From positions 456,791 to 520,790 of the forward strand of contig DPKJ01000014.1 in NCBI GenBank assembly GCA_003542575.1: a stretch of DNA of 64,000 bases, read 5' to 3'. Numbering within the stretch: the first letter of the stretch is position 1; every line of letters starts with the position of its first letter. Source of the stretch: Rikenellaceae bacterium (GTDB taxonomy: Bacteria > Bacteroidota > Bacteroidia > Bacteroidales > UBA932). The notes under the pieces are model-generated. The model was not told the DNA's origin, did not search any database, and saw only the letters and a list, made by a program, of their open reading frames with translations. A program made the translations under genes and the position numbers. Shown piece after piece: positions 26,794 to 36,471 of the stretch.

Positions 26794-27813
26794 TTATCTC
26801 ATTAAAAACGAATGTTTTTCTGCATTCTTTAGTGCTATGCTGGTTCCTTTGGCAACAGAGTGAAGTGGATCGTCAGATACATGAAACTTAATATTAATCT
26901 TTTCATAAAGTCTCTTGTCAAGACCTCTGAGCAAAGCTCCTCCCCCTGTAAGATAGATTCCGTTTTGTACAATATCGGCATACAATTCGGGAGGTGTCTG
27001 CTCCAGAACCTGAATAATTGCAGCCTCTATCTTAACCAGAGATTTATCGATACTATGCGCTATCTCCTGACTGGTAACACTAACCTCAACAGGGTGAGCG
27101 GTCATGAGGTTTGGACCTCTTACAGCATAAGGCTCCGGGTAAACTTCCAGTTCTGACATGGCTGCTCCCACTTTAATCTTGATGTCCTCTGCGGTTAGCT
27201 CACCAATCTTTATTGAGTGTTGCTGACGCATATATTGTTGAATTTCTGATGTAAACACATCACCTGCAACCCTTATGCTTTGGTTAATAACAATGCCTCC
27301 CAGTGATATAACGGCAATCTCTGTTGTGCCACCTCCTATGTCAACAACCATGTTTCCTGTAGGAGCTTCAACATCAAGACCTATACCGATAGCTGCTGCC
27401 ATTGGTTCGTAAATCAGATATACATCCCTGCCTCCTGCATGTTCAGCAGAGTCTCTTACCGCTCTGATTTCAACCTCTGTACTTCCGGATGGAATACAAA
27501 CAACCATCTTAAGGCTTGGGGTGAAAAAAGAGTTTCTGTAGTTAATCATCTTTATGAACCCGCGTATCATCTGTTCGGCAGCATTAAAGTCGGCAATTAC
27601 CCCGTCTCTCAGCGGCCTTATTGTTTTGATGTTTGCGTGCGTTTTACCGTGCATCATTCTAGCCTTCTGTCCGAAGGCAATAGGTTTGCCGGTATTCTGG
27701 TCTATAGCAACAATAGATGGTTCGTCAACGACAATTTTGTCGTTCATCAGTATTATTGTGTTGGCAGTTCCAAGGTCTATCGCCAGCTCTTGTGTCAAAA
27801 ATGAGAATGCCAT
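26794..27813 (-). CDS. mreB: Rod shape-determining protein MreB
   Basis: 339 residues, bacterial actin. ATP-binding motifs are LAIDLGTANTIILMND (phosphate 1), VVDIGGGTTEIAVISLGG (phosphate 2) and YLTGGGALLRGLD (adenosine). It forms membrane-bound filaments that orient lateral wall synthesis. It is 14 bp downstream of purH, so the shape genes probably depend on the purH promoter, with possible internal ones. Confidence 0.98.
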   Translation of the reverse strand: MAFSFLTQELAIDLGTANTIILMNDKIVVDEPSIVAIDQNTGKPIAFGQKARMMHGKTHANIKTIRPLRDGVIADFNAAEQMIRGFIKMINYRNSFFTPSLKMVVCIPSGSTEVEIRAVRDSAEHAGGRDVYLIYEPMAAAIGIGLDVEAPTGNMVVDIGGGTTEIAVISLGGIVINQSIRVAGDVFTSEIQQYMRQQHSIKIGELTAEDIKIKVGAAMSELEVYPEPYAVRGPNLMTAHPVEVSVTSQEIAHSIDKSLVKIEAAIIQVLEQTPPELYADIVQNGIYLTGGGALLRGLDKRLYEKINIKFHVSDDPLHSVAKGTSIALKNAEKHSFLMR

Positions 27814-27827
27814 AATATATATTTTCT

Positions 27828-29351
27828 CTAGTGTTTAAAATGTCTTGTTCCGGTTGTAACCATTGCAATGTTTTTTTCATTGCAGAATTGGGTGCTTTCG
27901 TCGTCTCTTACTGAACCTCCGGGCTGAATTACAGCAGTGATGCCGGCATTGTATGCAATCTCAACGCAGTCCGGGAAAGGGAAGAAAGCATCAGAAGCCA
28001 TTACTGCCCCCTGAAGTGGCATCCCGAAACCGGTTGCTTTGGTTATTGCCTGTTTGAGGGCATCTACCCTTGATGTTTGTCCAATTCCGGAGGCAACCAG
28101 TGCAGAGTCCTTTGCAAGAACTATTGCGTTGGATTTGGAATGTTTAACAAGTTTGTTGGCAAAGATAAGATCGGTAACCTCTTTTTCGCTTGGTTTTTTG
28201 TTGGTAACGGTTGTAAGTGATGACGCAACCTCGGTTGCAGTATCTCTATCCTGAACCAGTACTCCACCCAGAAGAGATCTGAACTTAGTGTTGGTTGTAA
28301 GCTTTCCGTTATCGGTTAATATGATTCTGTTTTTCTTTTGCTTAAGAATTTCGAGCGCTTTTTGGGTATATGCCGGAGCGATTACCACTTCAAAGAATAT
28401 TTTGTTCATCTCTTCGGCGGCTGTCTCCTCAACTTCACGGTTGGTAATAATTATGCCTCCGAATGCAGATACAGGATCTGCAGCCAGAGCTGCGTCCCAC
28501 GCCTCCTTTACGGTTTTGCGGGATGCACACCCGCAGGCATTATTGTGTTTGAGAATGGCAACCGTTGTCTCTTCAAAGTCTGAGATAAGTTCAATTGCAG
28601 CTTCAATGTCAAGCAGATTGTTGTATGAGATCTCTTTTCCATGAATCTGAAGGGGAATTCCCGAAGCAGGGCCGAAAAAACGGGCGCTCTGGTGAGGATT
28701 CTCTCCATAGCGTAAAGGAGTAGCCTCTGTCTGGCTCTCTTTAAAGCTCTCTACTTTTTGTTCTCTGTTGAAATATTTGAAGATGGCAGTATCGTAGTGT
28801 GAACTCACATTGAAAGCCCACATTGCAAAATACTCCCTTTGCTCTAATGTTGTTAGTCCTTTTCCCTCTTCAAGAATAGAAATTAGTCTTGGGTAAAGCT
28901 CCTTACAGGGAACAATCAGTACATCTTTATGGTTTTTGGCAGCTGCCCTTATAAGTGAGATGCCGCCAATATCAATTTTTTCAATAATCTCTCTGTGCGG
29001 AGCCTTTGATGCAACGTATCTTTCAAACGGGTAGAGATCTACAATCACAAGATCAATCTCAGGAATACCGTACTCGATAAGTTGTGCAAGATCTTCGGTG
29101 TTCTCACGTCGTGCAAGAATGCCTCCAAAGACTTTCGGGTGAAGTGTTTTTACCCTTCCACCAAGTATTGACGGATAAGATGTGATGTGTTCAACCGTTG
29201 TTACAGGTATACCAAGATCGGTGAGGAAGTCGTAAGTCCCTCCCGTAGATAAAATTTCAACCCCTAATTCGTTGAGTTGTTTTGCGATAGTTTCGATTCC
29301 CTCCTTGTGATATACGGAGATTAGTGCTCTTTTGACTGTTCTGTTTTCCAT
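27828..29351 (-). CDS. purH: Bifunctional AICAR transformylase/IMP cyclohydrolase
   Basis: 507 residues, the last two steps of purine synthesis to IMP. The N-terminal MGS-like cyclohydrolase domain includes STGGTYDFLTDLGIPVT and GGRVKTLHP. The C-terminal transformylase domain includes LRYGENPHQSARF and AILKHNNACGCA with the catalytic Lys-His pair. It is the first gene of a run that continues into mreB, an arrangement coupling nucleotide and wall genes transcriptionally. Confidence 0.97.
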   Translation of the reverse strand: MENRTVKRALISVYHKEGIETIAKQLNELGVEILSTGGTYDFLTDLGIPVTTVEHITSYPSILGGRVKTLHPKVFGGILARRENTEDLAQLIEYGIPEIDLVIVDLYPFERYVASKAPHREIIEKIDIGGISLIRAAAKNHKDVLIVPCKELYPRLISILEEGKGLTTLEQREYFAMWAFNVSSHYDTAIFKYFNREQKVESFKESQTEATPLRYGENPHQSARFFGPASGIPLQIHGKEISYNNLLDIEAAIELISDFEETTVAILKHNNACGCASRKTVKEAWDAALAADPVSAFGGIIITNREVEETAAEEMNKIFFEVVIAPAYTQKALEILKQKKNRIILTDNGKLTTNTKFRSLLGGVLVQDRDTATEVASSLTTVTNKKPSEKEVTDLIFANKLVKHSKSNAIVLAKDSALVASGIGQTSRVDALKQAITKATGFGMPLQGAVMASDAFFPFPDCVEIAYNAGITAVIQPGGSVRDDESTQFCNEKNIAMVTTGTRHFKH

Positions 29352-29367
29352 ATCCTGTAAATGCTTA

Positions 29368-29375
29368 CAAAATTA
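29368..29375 (-). promoter_or_regulatory. -7 promoter element for purH-mre operon
   Basis: Reads TAATTTTG on the minus strand, matching TAnnTTTG, 17 bp from the purH ATG. The 5' leader would be only about 10 nt. Confidence 0.45.
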
Positions 29376-29396
29376 CTAAAATATACAATAAATACC

Positions 29397-29404
29397 TACT
29401 TTTG
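29397..29404 (+). promoter_or_regulatory. -7 promoter element for ispD
   Basis: TACTTTTG matches TAnnTTTG, 48 bp before the ispD ATG at 29453, divergent from the purH element. Confidence 0.45.
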
Positions 29405-29452
29405 TTACACCGAACACCTATATTTGTCACCCTAAAGCGCGTAAAGAATAAG

Positions 29453-30121
29453 ATGAAACACTATGCAATAATTGTAGCAGGAGGCAGCGGAAGCCGAATG
29501 GGAGGCGAAATTGCCAAGCAGTTTATGTTACTTGGAGACAAACCTGTTCTTGTTCATACAATTGAAAAATTTCTCTCGTTGTCATACCCTGTAGAGATTA
29601 TTCTTGTTTTGCCCTCAGACTACAAAGATTATTGGAAAGATTATTGTTACGAAAACAAACTGACATTCCGTCACACATTGGTTTCAGGAGGCATTACACG
29701 TTTTCACTCAGTTAAAAATGCGCTTAAACACATTCCTCAGGGCTCACTGGTTGCTGTTCATGATGGCGTTCGCCCCTTTGTGACCCAAGAGTTCATAGAA
29801 CAATTGTTCGAAATGGCAGAAGAGTTAGAGGCAGTTATTCCTGTTCTGGAACCTGCCGATTCGATGAGGAGAATGATGGGTGATCTTTCGGAAGTTGTAA
29901 AAAGAGAGGAGTACCGTTTTGTACAGACTCCTCAGATATTTAATTCAGATTTGCTTTTGAAGGCTTACAGCCAGGCATACTCTCCCGTTTTTACCGATGA
30001 TGCCTCTGTTGTTGAGGGTATGGGTGTAAACATACACCTTACACAAGGTAAGGCGGTCAATATTAAAATAACAAAACCTGAAGATCTGCTGCTGGCAGAG
30101 GCAATACTTAGCGTTTTTTAA
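29453..30121 (+). CDS. ispD: 2-C-methyl-D-erythritol 4-phosphate cytidylyltransferase
   Basis: 222 residues. It couples MEP with CTP in the non-mevalonate isoprenoid pathway. The nucleotidyltransferase signature IIVAGGSGSRMGGEIAKQF is at the N-terminus, with HDGVRPFVTQEFI and the C-terminal NIKITKPEDLLLAE. ATG 29453 is chosen because the beta-strand preceding the CTP loop starts five residues later, as in the family. The 3' end overlaps the convergent lrp-type gene by 14 bp. Confidence 0.95.
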   Translation: MKHYAIIVAGGSGSRMGGEIAKQFMLLGDKPVLVHTIEKFLSLSYPVEIILVLPSDYKDYWKDYCYENKLTFRHTLVSGGITRFHSVKNALKHIPQGSLVAVHDGVRPFVTQEFIEQLFEMAEELEAVIPVLEPADSMRRMMGDLSEVVKREEYRFVQTPQIFNSDLLLKAYSQAYSPVFTDDASVVEGMGVNIHLTQGKAVNIKITKPEDLLLAEAILSVF

Positions 30122-30605
30122 CAGAAGATACTTTTCCGGGATAATCTTTCACCCATACTTGTCTCTCAATTGCCTGATCCAGTGATATGAATGTCTCTGT
30201 CTGTTCAACAGAAGGGATATTCTGGATTGTATTGATAAGGATCTCCATCAGGTGATCGTGGTTTTGGCAATAAATTTTTAACATAAGAGCGTGTTTCCCG
30301 GTTACGAAGTGACACTCTACAACCTCAGGAATGTTTCTGAGCGCTTCGATTACCGATGGGTAATGGTTTGCCTGAGCCAGACTCACTCCTACAAAGGCAC
30401 ATACATTAAGTCCCAAAGTTTGGGGTTTTACAAGCAGACGCGAACCGGTTATAATTCCTAAGTTCTCCATCTTCTTAACTCTCTGGTGAATAGCTGCTCC
30501 GGAGACGCCACATTCGCGGGCTATCTCAAGAAATGGCATCCTTGCATTTTTAACAAGAAATGACAGAATCTTTTGATCGATCTGATCAATCTGATATTTT
30601 GGCAT
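30108..30605 (-). CDS. Lrp/AsnC-family transcriptional regulator
   Basis: 165 residues. N-terminal helix-turn-helix: IDQIDQKILSFLVKNARMPF, then REC-GVSGAAIHQRVKKMENLGII as the recognition helix. C-terminal RAM ligand domain of the AsnC type with NIPEVVECHFVTGKHALMLKI. Such proteins sense amino acids and control their metabolism; the ligand is unknown. It has its own -7 element 28 bp upstream. Confidence 0.93.
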   Translation of the reverse strand: MPKYQIDQIDQKILSFLVKNARMPFLEIARECGVSGAAIHQRVKKMENLGIITGSRLLVKPQTLGLNVCAFVGVSLAQANHYPSVIEALRNIPEVVECHFVTGKHALMLKIYCQNHDHLMEILINTIQNIPSVEQTETFISLDQAIERQVWVKDYPGKVSSVKKR

Positions 30606-30632
30606 ATTGGTAAAAGATATATTGTCTGATTA

Positions 30633-30640
30633 CAAATATA
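30633..30640 (-). promoter_or_regulatory. -7 promoter element for the Lrp-family gene
   Basis: Reads TATATTTG on the minus strand, matching TAnnTTTG, 28 bp upstream of the ATG. Confidence 0.4.
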
Positions 30641-30654
30641 ATAATAAATTATAA

Positions 30655-31653
30655 TTAATTCGGATTTATTTTCTGAAAAAAGAAAAGCCATCTGATAGGC
30701 ACATCTCCCGAACAGGCAGCCAGATAATCAGAATATGAGCACGGAATGTATTGATTTTTATTGATTTTTATCTCAGGAACCTCCATCCACCATCGCCCTG
30801 TTGAGGAGCTTGTTACAAAGACGATATCTTGCCCGTGTTCGCCCATGCTTACGATTTTTCTAAGAAAGTGCTCATCCTTTCCCAAAGCTCCGGGATCTTC
30901 GTGTTTGTTGGTTGCGAGAGCCTCTGTCATATGCCACAGAATTTCGGCGGCAAGCTGTGATGAGGGTGATTCTGCTTTGCATTTGGAAGGGTATCCGAAC
31001 ATATATATTCTCTTAACCTTTTGCCCCATTCCTGCATATCTTGCAATCTGGCATATCTCCTCTGCATAGAGACCGTTGGGGGAGTGCGTCTCGTTATCGG
31101 GAAAATCACTGTATCTGACAGAGCGAAGGTCCATAAAAATATACTCTTTGTTTCTTAGCAGAGGCTCTGTTAAAGCAATATCCTTTCTAAGTTCTCCAAG
31201 GCGCAGCTCTTCGAATTGCCTCTCCTTAAGCTCTTTTAAAACAGAAGCTTCGTAACGGTAGGTCTGATATGCAATATGGGAAAACTCAGTAACATTATTG
31301 TCTGAGATTATACTTTTGAGCAATTTGGCGGTATCTGCGCTTGAGTTGCCGGGGGCAATCAGGGATGCAGAGTAACTTGTAGCGGGCAGAGCTGCAGAGA
31401 AATCAGGTGCCTTTTTCCCTCCCAGGACTATACATCTGATACCGTTCTCTTCTGCCAGTGCCAGAGTGCGGGAGAGACCATTTATACCCGGCCGGGTATA
31501 ATATATCTTCTTGTTGCTTACAGAATAAAGAGCTCCCAATAACTTTGCCATATCGTCATTTGTAGTAGTGTCGACTATCAAAGCGGGAGTACCGGCAATA
31601 GCTTCGCCTATGGCAGCAGCCGGTATTATCTCTATGGAGTAGTTGAATTCCAT
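30655..31653 (-). CDS. Arginase/formimidoylglutamase-superfamily protein, degenerate
   Basis: 332 residues. The blocks HIAYQTYRYEASVLKELKER, LRLGELRKDIALTEPLLRN and FMDLRSVRYSDFP...PNGLYAEEICQIARYAGMG follow the pattern of Bacteroidota ureohydrolase-fold proteins annotated as formimidoylglutamase. Canonical metal-binding motifs are weakened: the usual GG-x-H loop appears as VLGGKKAPDF, and the late acidic residue block reads MFGYPSK. It may therefore lack manganese-dependent hydrolase activity and serve another role. It starts 27 bp after topA on the same strand, probably in one transcript. Confidence 0.65.
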   Translation of the reverse strand: MEFNYSIEIIPAAAIGEAIAGTPALIVDTTTNDDMAKLLGALYSVSNKKIYYTRPGINGLSRTLALAEENGIRCIVLGGKKAPDFSAALPATSYSASLIAPGNSSADTAKLLKSIISDNNVTEFSHIAYQTYRYEASVLKELKERQFEELRLGELRKDIALTEPLLRNKEYIFMDLRSVRYSDFPDNETHSPNGLYAEEICQIARYAGMGQKVKRIYMFGYPSKCKAESPSSQLAAEILWHMTEALATNKHEDPGALGKDEHFLRKIVSMGEHGQDIVFVTSSSTGRWWMEVPEIKINKNQYIPCSYSDYLAACSGDVPIRWLFFFQKINPN

Positions 31654-31680
31654 ATCAGAAAATGTATTAAGTGGATCTGT

Positions 31681-33993
31681 CTATTTCTTTTTGCGGGTCT
31701 TGCCACCGGTGTCTGCCTTGGCAATAATCTCTATTGCTTTTTCCAGATCGATTGATTCAGGCTCAACTCCTTTGGGAATCTTGTAATTGTTTTTCCCCTT
31801 CTTGATATAGGCACCAAAACGACCGTTCAAAATCTCTATCCCATCTTCTGCAAAGCTCTTGATGCTCTTTTTCGCCTCTTTTGAGCTGTGTTCATCTATT
31901 AAAGTTATGCATTTTTCCAGACTTATGGTATGGGGGTCGTTATCTTTTCCTAATGAGATGAATGAGCCTTTGTACCTGATGTATGGGCCGAATCTGCCTA
32001 TTGCACAAACAATCTCTTCGCCGTTGTGTGTTCCCACTACCCTTGGCAAATCAAATAGACGAAGTGCCTCTTCGAGTGTGATTGTTTCAATAAGCTGCCC
32101 TTTAGCCAGACTCATAAAGCGTTTTTCGGGATCATCATTCTCTCCTATCTGAGCAAGAGGGCCAAAGCGGCCGATTCTTACCAGTACCTTTTTCCCTGTT
32201 TTGGTATCTGCTCCAAGAACTCTCTCGGTATTTGCAGGCCTGGAGGCAGAGAGTGTCTCGTCAACCCTTAAGTGGAAAGGTTTGTAGAAGTTTGAAATTA
32301 GCGTGTTCCAAACAAGTTTGCCCTCTGCTACAAGGTCAAAATCCTCCTCAATGCCGGCTGTGAAATTATAGTCAATAATTGTTTGAAAATTATCTACCAA
32401 AAAGTCATTTACCATAATACCAATGTCTTCAGGGAAGAGTTTTGATTTTTCAACTCCCCACATTTCGGTCTTAATTGCAGATGTTATCTCATTCTTCTCA
32501 AGTACAATTTCACGATAGCTCCTCTCCTGTCCGGGGCGGTTATCTTTTACAATATAACCTCTTTGGCTTAGGGTAGAAATTGTGGGAGCGTATGTCGAAG
32601 GTCTGCCTATGCCAAGCTCTTCGAGCTTTTTGACAAGGCTGGCCTCTGTGTATCTTGGAGGCTTTTGTGTGAATTTTTCGGTAGCCTTTATCACCAGATT
32701 GTTCATCTTCTGACCCTCCTTAAGTGCTGGTAAAAGCATTTCAGTGGCATCATCATTAGAATCATCATCCTTAGATTCCATATAAACTTTCAGGAATCCG
32801 TCAAAAGTTACTCTGTCTGCAGTGGCTTCAAATTTTTGAACTACCGAAGGTGAAACTATTGTTATTTGTGTCCTTTGTATTGTGGCATCTGACATCTGTG
32901 ACGCAAGCGTCCTTTTCCAGATGAGATTGTAGAGTCTTTTATCCTGTGGAGATGCGTCAACCTCTATGTTGCTCATGTATGAAGGCCTGATTGCTTCGTG
33001 TGCCTCCTGAGCTCCTTTACTTTTGGTTGCATACTGACGGGTTTTGGAGTACTCCTTGCCATACATGTCAGTAATAACTTGTTTGGCAGCAGCAATAGCC
33101 ATCTTAGACAGGTTAACGGAGTCGGTACGCATATATGTAATGTACCCTGATTCGTAGAGGTTTTGTGCACTCCTCATGGTCTGGCTCAGAGAGAATCCAA
33201 GCTTGCGGGATGCCTCTTGTTGCAATGTAGAGGTGGTAAATGGTGCAGGAGGCGTTCTTTTGCTCTCCTTCTCTTCAATATTGCCAATGTTAAATTGTGC
33301 ACCATTGCAGTTTTTTAGAATCTCAAGTGCAGTGGCCTCATTATCAAATCTTTCTGAAATCTCAGCTGCGACTTTGACTGTTTTAGCCTGCCCTTCAGGG
33401 TTGAATACCCCCTCAATTTTAAACTGAGACTTTGCTGCAAATTGCTGTATATCGCGTTCTCTCTCTACAATCAGACGAAGAGCAACGGATTGCACCCTGC
33501 CTGCAGAGAGTTTTGGTCTTACCTTTTTCCATAAAACAGGCGATAGCTCAAAGCCAACAAGCCTGTCCAGAACCCTTCTTGCCTGCTGGGCCATAACAAG
33601 ATTCATGTCTATTGCCCTGGGATTCTCAATTGCATGAAGAATTGCCTCTTTTGTGATTTCATGAAATACAATTCTTTTTGTTTTTTCGGGCTTTAGTTCA
33701 AGAGTCTTGAACAGGTGCCATGCAATTGCCTCCCCTTCGCGGTCCTCATCGGATGCCAGCCAAACGGTTTCTGCCTTTTTGGCAAGTGATTTAAGTTCCG
33801 ATACAACCTTTTTTTTGTCGTCAGAAATGAGGTAATCCGGCTCAAACCCGTTCTCTATATCTATTCCGAGGTTCTTTTTTGAAAGATCCCGGATATGTCC
33901 GAAACTTGATTTGACCGTAAAACTGCTTCCCAGAAACTTTTCGATAGTCTTGGCTTTAGCCGGAGACTCAACGATAACTAAGTTCTCTCCCAT
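31681..33993 (-). CDS. topA: DNA topoisomerase I
   Basis: 770 residues from ATG 33993, chosen because the TOPRIM strand LVIVESPAKAKTIEKFLG follows at once. Type IA topoisomerase that relaxes negative supercoils. The TOPRIM acidic motif is SDEDREGEAIAWH. The active-site tyrosine lies in SGYITYMRTDSVNLS. In place of zinc fingers, the C-terminus has three TopoC-type repeats marked by GRFGP/GRFGA (RIGRFGPLAQIG, AIGRFGPYIRYKG, NGRFGAYIKKG) and a basic end, as usual in this phylum. Confidence 0.97.
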   Translation of the reverse strand: MGENLVIVESPAKAKTIEKFLGSSFTVKSSFGHIRDLSKKNLGIDIENGFEPDYLISDDKKKVVSELKSLAKKAETVWLASDEDREGEAIAWHLFKTLELKPEKTKRIVFHEITKEAILHAIENPRAIDMNLVMAQQARRVLDRLVGFELSPVLWKKVRPKLSAGRVQSVALRLIVERERDIQQFAAKSQFKIEGVFNPEGQAKTVKVAAEISERFDNEATALEILKNCNGAQFNIGNIEEKESKRTPPAPFTTSTLQQEASRKLGFSLSQTMRSAQNLYESGYITYMRTDSVNLSKMAIAAAKQVITDMYGKEYSKTRQYATKSKGAQEAHEAIRPSYMSNIEVDASPQDKRLYNLIWKRTLASQMSDATIQRTQITIVSPSVVQKFEATADRVTFDGFLKVYMESKDDDSNDDATEMLLPALKEGQKMNNLVIKATEKFTQKPPRYTEASLVKKLEELGIGRPSTYAPTISTLSQRGYIVKDNRPGQERSYREIVLEKNEITSAIKTEMWGVEKSKLFPEDIGIMVNDFLVDNFQTIIDYNFTAGIEEDFDLVAEGKLVWNTLISNFYKPFHLRVDETLSASRPANTERVLGADTKTGKKVLVRIGRFGPLAQIGENDDPEKRFMSLAKGQLIETITLEEALRLFDLPRVVGTHNGEEIVCAIGRFGPYIRYKGSFISLGKDNDPHTISLEKCITLIDEHSSKEAKKSIKSFAEDGIEILNGRFGAYIKKGKNNYKIPKGVEPESIDLEKAIEIIAKADTGGKTRKKK

Positions 33994-34060
33994 AGATGAA
34001 AATAATCCTTGATGGCGCAAAGTAAAGGATAAATTAAGGGATTATCAAAATTTTTATTTC

Positions 34061-34068
34061 TAATTTTG
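34061..34068 (+). promoter_or_regulatory. -7 promoter element for PBP1A-ddl
   Basis: TAATTTTG matches TAnnTTTG, 33 bp before the ATG at 34101. Confidence 0.45.
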
Positions 34069-34100
34069 CCTTTTAACAGACCGGGAAATTGATTCATAAA

Positions 34101-36455
34101 ATGGATATAGCAAAGAGAAAAAAGTTGATAAAATGGTTTTGGGTAGCGTTGCTGAGTCCCTTTGTCATACTGATTGTTACGATTCTTCTGGTGGGAATTT
34201 TTTCGGACATTCCTTCGTTTGAAGAGCTTGAAGATCCAAAGAATAATCTGGCAACCGAGATCATTTCTGAGGATGGTGAGATACTCACCACCTTTCATAT
34301 TGAAAACAGATCATTTGTTTCATATGACCAGCTCTCCCCTTCACTTATTGATGCTGTCATTGCCACAGAGGACGTTCGATTCCATAACCACAGTGGTATT
34401 GACTTTCGCAGTCTTGCAAGGGTTGGTGTAAAATCGATAATACTCGGTAGAACTCGTTCAGGGGGAGGAGGAAGCACAATAACACAGCAGCTTGCAAAGA
34501 CGCTTTTTCCAAGAGATTCTGTCAGGAGCAATATTCCCGGCGCAAGAGTTTTTAAGCTTGGAATCTCAAAATTCAAGGAGTGGATTACTGCTGTTAAACT
34601 GGAAAGAAATTACACCAAACAAGAGATTGTAAGTATGTATATGAATGCTGTCTTCTACGGCAGCAATGCTTACGGTATCAGAGCTGCGGCAAACACTTTT
34701 TTTGGCAAACACCCGTCACAACTGACTGTTGAAGAGGGAGCCACACTGGTAGGTATGGTAAACAAACCCACCAGATTTAATCCGGTATTAAATCCGGAAC
34801 TCTCCCTGGCCAGAAGAAATCACGTTCTGAACCAGATGCGCAAATATGGTTTTCTCGAAAGAGCTGCTTACGATTCAATAGTACAGATTCCAATTACACT
34901 ATCATACTCACAGCAGGATCACAATTCCGGCCTTGGCCCCTACTTCAGGGATATGCTTCGCAGGGTGATGAATGCACATGAGCCAAGGCGGTCGGACTAC
35001 CGTCAGCACGAGGATTTCAAAGCAGATTCAACCCTATGGAGAGACGATCCTCTTTATGGCTGGCTAAATAAAAACCTCAAACCGGACGGGACAAAATACA
35101 ACCTGGACAAGGAGGGGCTTAAAATTTACACTACAATTAACTCAAAAATGCAGCGTTATGCCGAGGAGGCAGTTGCAGAGCATTTGGGGGGTGAGTTGCA
35201 GAGAGTCTTTTTCAATGACCTGAGGTTTAAAAACAACAGGCCTTTCTCGAATAACGAACCAAAAAGCGTTACCGATAATATAATGAGACAGGCCAGAAGG
35301 TGGAGTGACAGGTATCGTATGATGGCTGCTGCCGGGGTAACTGAAAAGGAGATTGAGGAGAGCTTTTCGAAACCGGTAAGGATGACTGTTTTTGCCTGGA
35401 ACAAAAAGGGTAGTGTTGATACAGTTATGTCTCCAAATGACTCAATAAGATACTACAAATCTTTTCTTAGGGCATCATTTATGGCAATGGAGCCACAAAC
35501 GGGATTTGTCAAGGCATATGTTGGTGGTCCAAACTACAGATTCTTTAAATATGACAATGCAAGACAGGCAAAAAGACAGGTAGGTTCAACAATTAAGCCG
35601 TTTCTCTATACACTGGCTATGCAGGAGGGGTATACTCCTTGTTACAAGGTTGTTAATGTGCCTCAGACCTTTATTGTGGGAGACACAACCTGGACACCCA
35701 AGAGTACCGATAAAGATGAGTGGATTGGTAAAAGCGTAACTCTCAAATGGGGTCTTACACGAAGCAGTAATAATATTTCTGCCTATCTGATGAGGCAATT
35801 TGGTCCGTTTGCAATGGTTGATATGTGCCGTAAATTAGGGGTAAACAGCTTTCTTGATCCTGTGGTTTCGCTCTGTCTTGGGCCTGCCGACCTTACCCTT
35901 TTCGAGATGGTTGGAGCATATAATACATATCCCAGCAGGGGAGTTCATGTTGAGCCAATGTTTGTTCTCAGAATTGAGGATAAGGCGGGCAATGTTCTGA
36001 GTAATTTTACTGCAAGAAAGAGGGAGGCAATAAGCGAAGAGACTGCATACCTTATGGTTAACCTAATGCAGGGTGTGGTGAATGAGGGAACTGCCGGCAG
36101 ATTGCGGTATAAATATATTCCGGAGGGAGCCCTTGCGGGTAAAACCGGGACAACAAATGATCAGAGTGACGGATGGTTTATCGGATACATGCCGAGACTC
36201 ACAGCCGGTGTTTGGGTGGGAGCCGAAGACAGGCAGGTTCACTTTGAGAGTCTTGCTCTTGGAGGAGGATCAAACATGGCGTTGCCAATTTGGGGTCTAT
36301 TCATGCAGAAAGTGCTCAAAGATGGGACTTTGGGAGTCTCAACTCAGGATTTGTTTACGGCTCCACCGGGTTTCTCGGCTGATTTGAGGTGTACCGGAGG
36401 TGACGAAGAGCTTGAGGGCACAACTTCGGGCAGAGATCCCTTTTTCTTTAATTAA
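34101..36455 (+). CDS. mrcA: Class A penicillin-binding protein (PBP1A-like)
   Basis: 784 residues. N-terminal membrane anchor (about residues 12-36), GT51 glycosyltransferase (VIATEDVRFHNHSGID with catalytic Glu, then GGGGSTITQQLAKTLF), a linker, and a transpeptidase domain with GSTIK (SxxK), SSNN (SxN) and KTGTTNDQSDGWF (KTG). It polymerises and cross-links peptidoglycan. The in-frame TTG 12 bp upstream is less likely. It is followed 16 bp later by ddl, so precursor synthesis and polymerisation are in one operon. The short C-terminal tail is unremarkable. Confidence 0.95.
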   Translation: MDIAKRKKLIKWFWVALLSPFVILIVTILLVGIFSDIPSFEELEDPKNNLATEIISEDGEILTTFHIENRSFVSYDQLSPSLIDAVIATEDVRFHNHSGIDFRSLARVGVKSIILGRTRSGGGGSTITQQLAKTLFPRDSVRSNIPGARVFKLGISKFKEWITAVKLERNYTKQEIVSMYMNAVFYGSNAYGIRAAANTFFGKHPSQLTVEEGATLVGMVNKPTRFNPVLNPELSLARRNHVLNQMRKYGFLERAAYDSIVQIPITLSYSQQDHNSGLGPYFRDMLRRVMNAHEPRRSDYRQHEDFKADSTLWRDDPLYGWLNKNLKPDGTKYNLDKEGLKIYTTINSKMQRYAEEAVAEHLGGELQRVFFNDLRFKNNRPFSNNEPKSVTDNIMRQARRWSDRYRMMAAAGVTEKEIEESFSKPVRMTVFAWNKKGSVDTVMSPNDSIRYYKSFLRASFMAMEPQTGFVKAYVGGPNYRFFKYDNARQAKRQVGSTIKPFLYTLAMQEGYTPCYKVVNVPQTFIVGDTTWTPKSTDKDEWIGKSVTLKWGLTRSSNNISAYLMRQFGPFAMVDMCRKLGVNSFLDPVVSLCLGPADLTLFEMVGAYNTYPSRGVHVEPMFVLRIEDKAGNVLSNFTARKREAISEETAYLMVNLMQGVVNEGTAGRLRYKYIPEGALAGKTGTTNDQSDGWFIGYMPRLTAGVWVGAEDRQVHFESLALGGGSNMALPIWGLFMQKVLKDGTLGVSTQDLFTAPPGFSADLRCTGGDEELEGTTSGRDPFFFN

Positions 36456-36471
36456 TTACGGTTATTGATTT

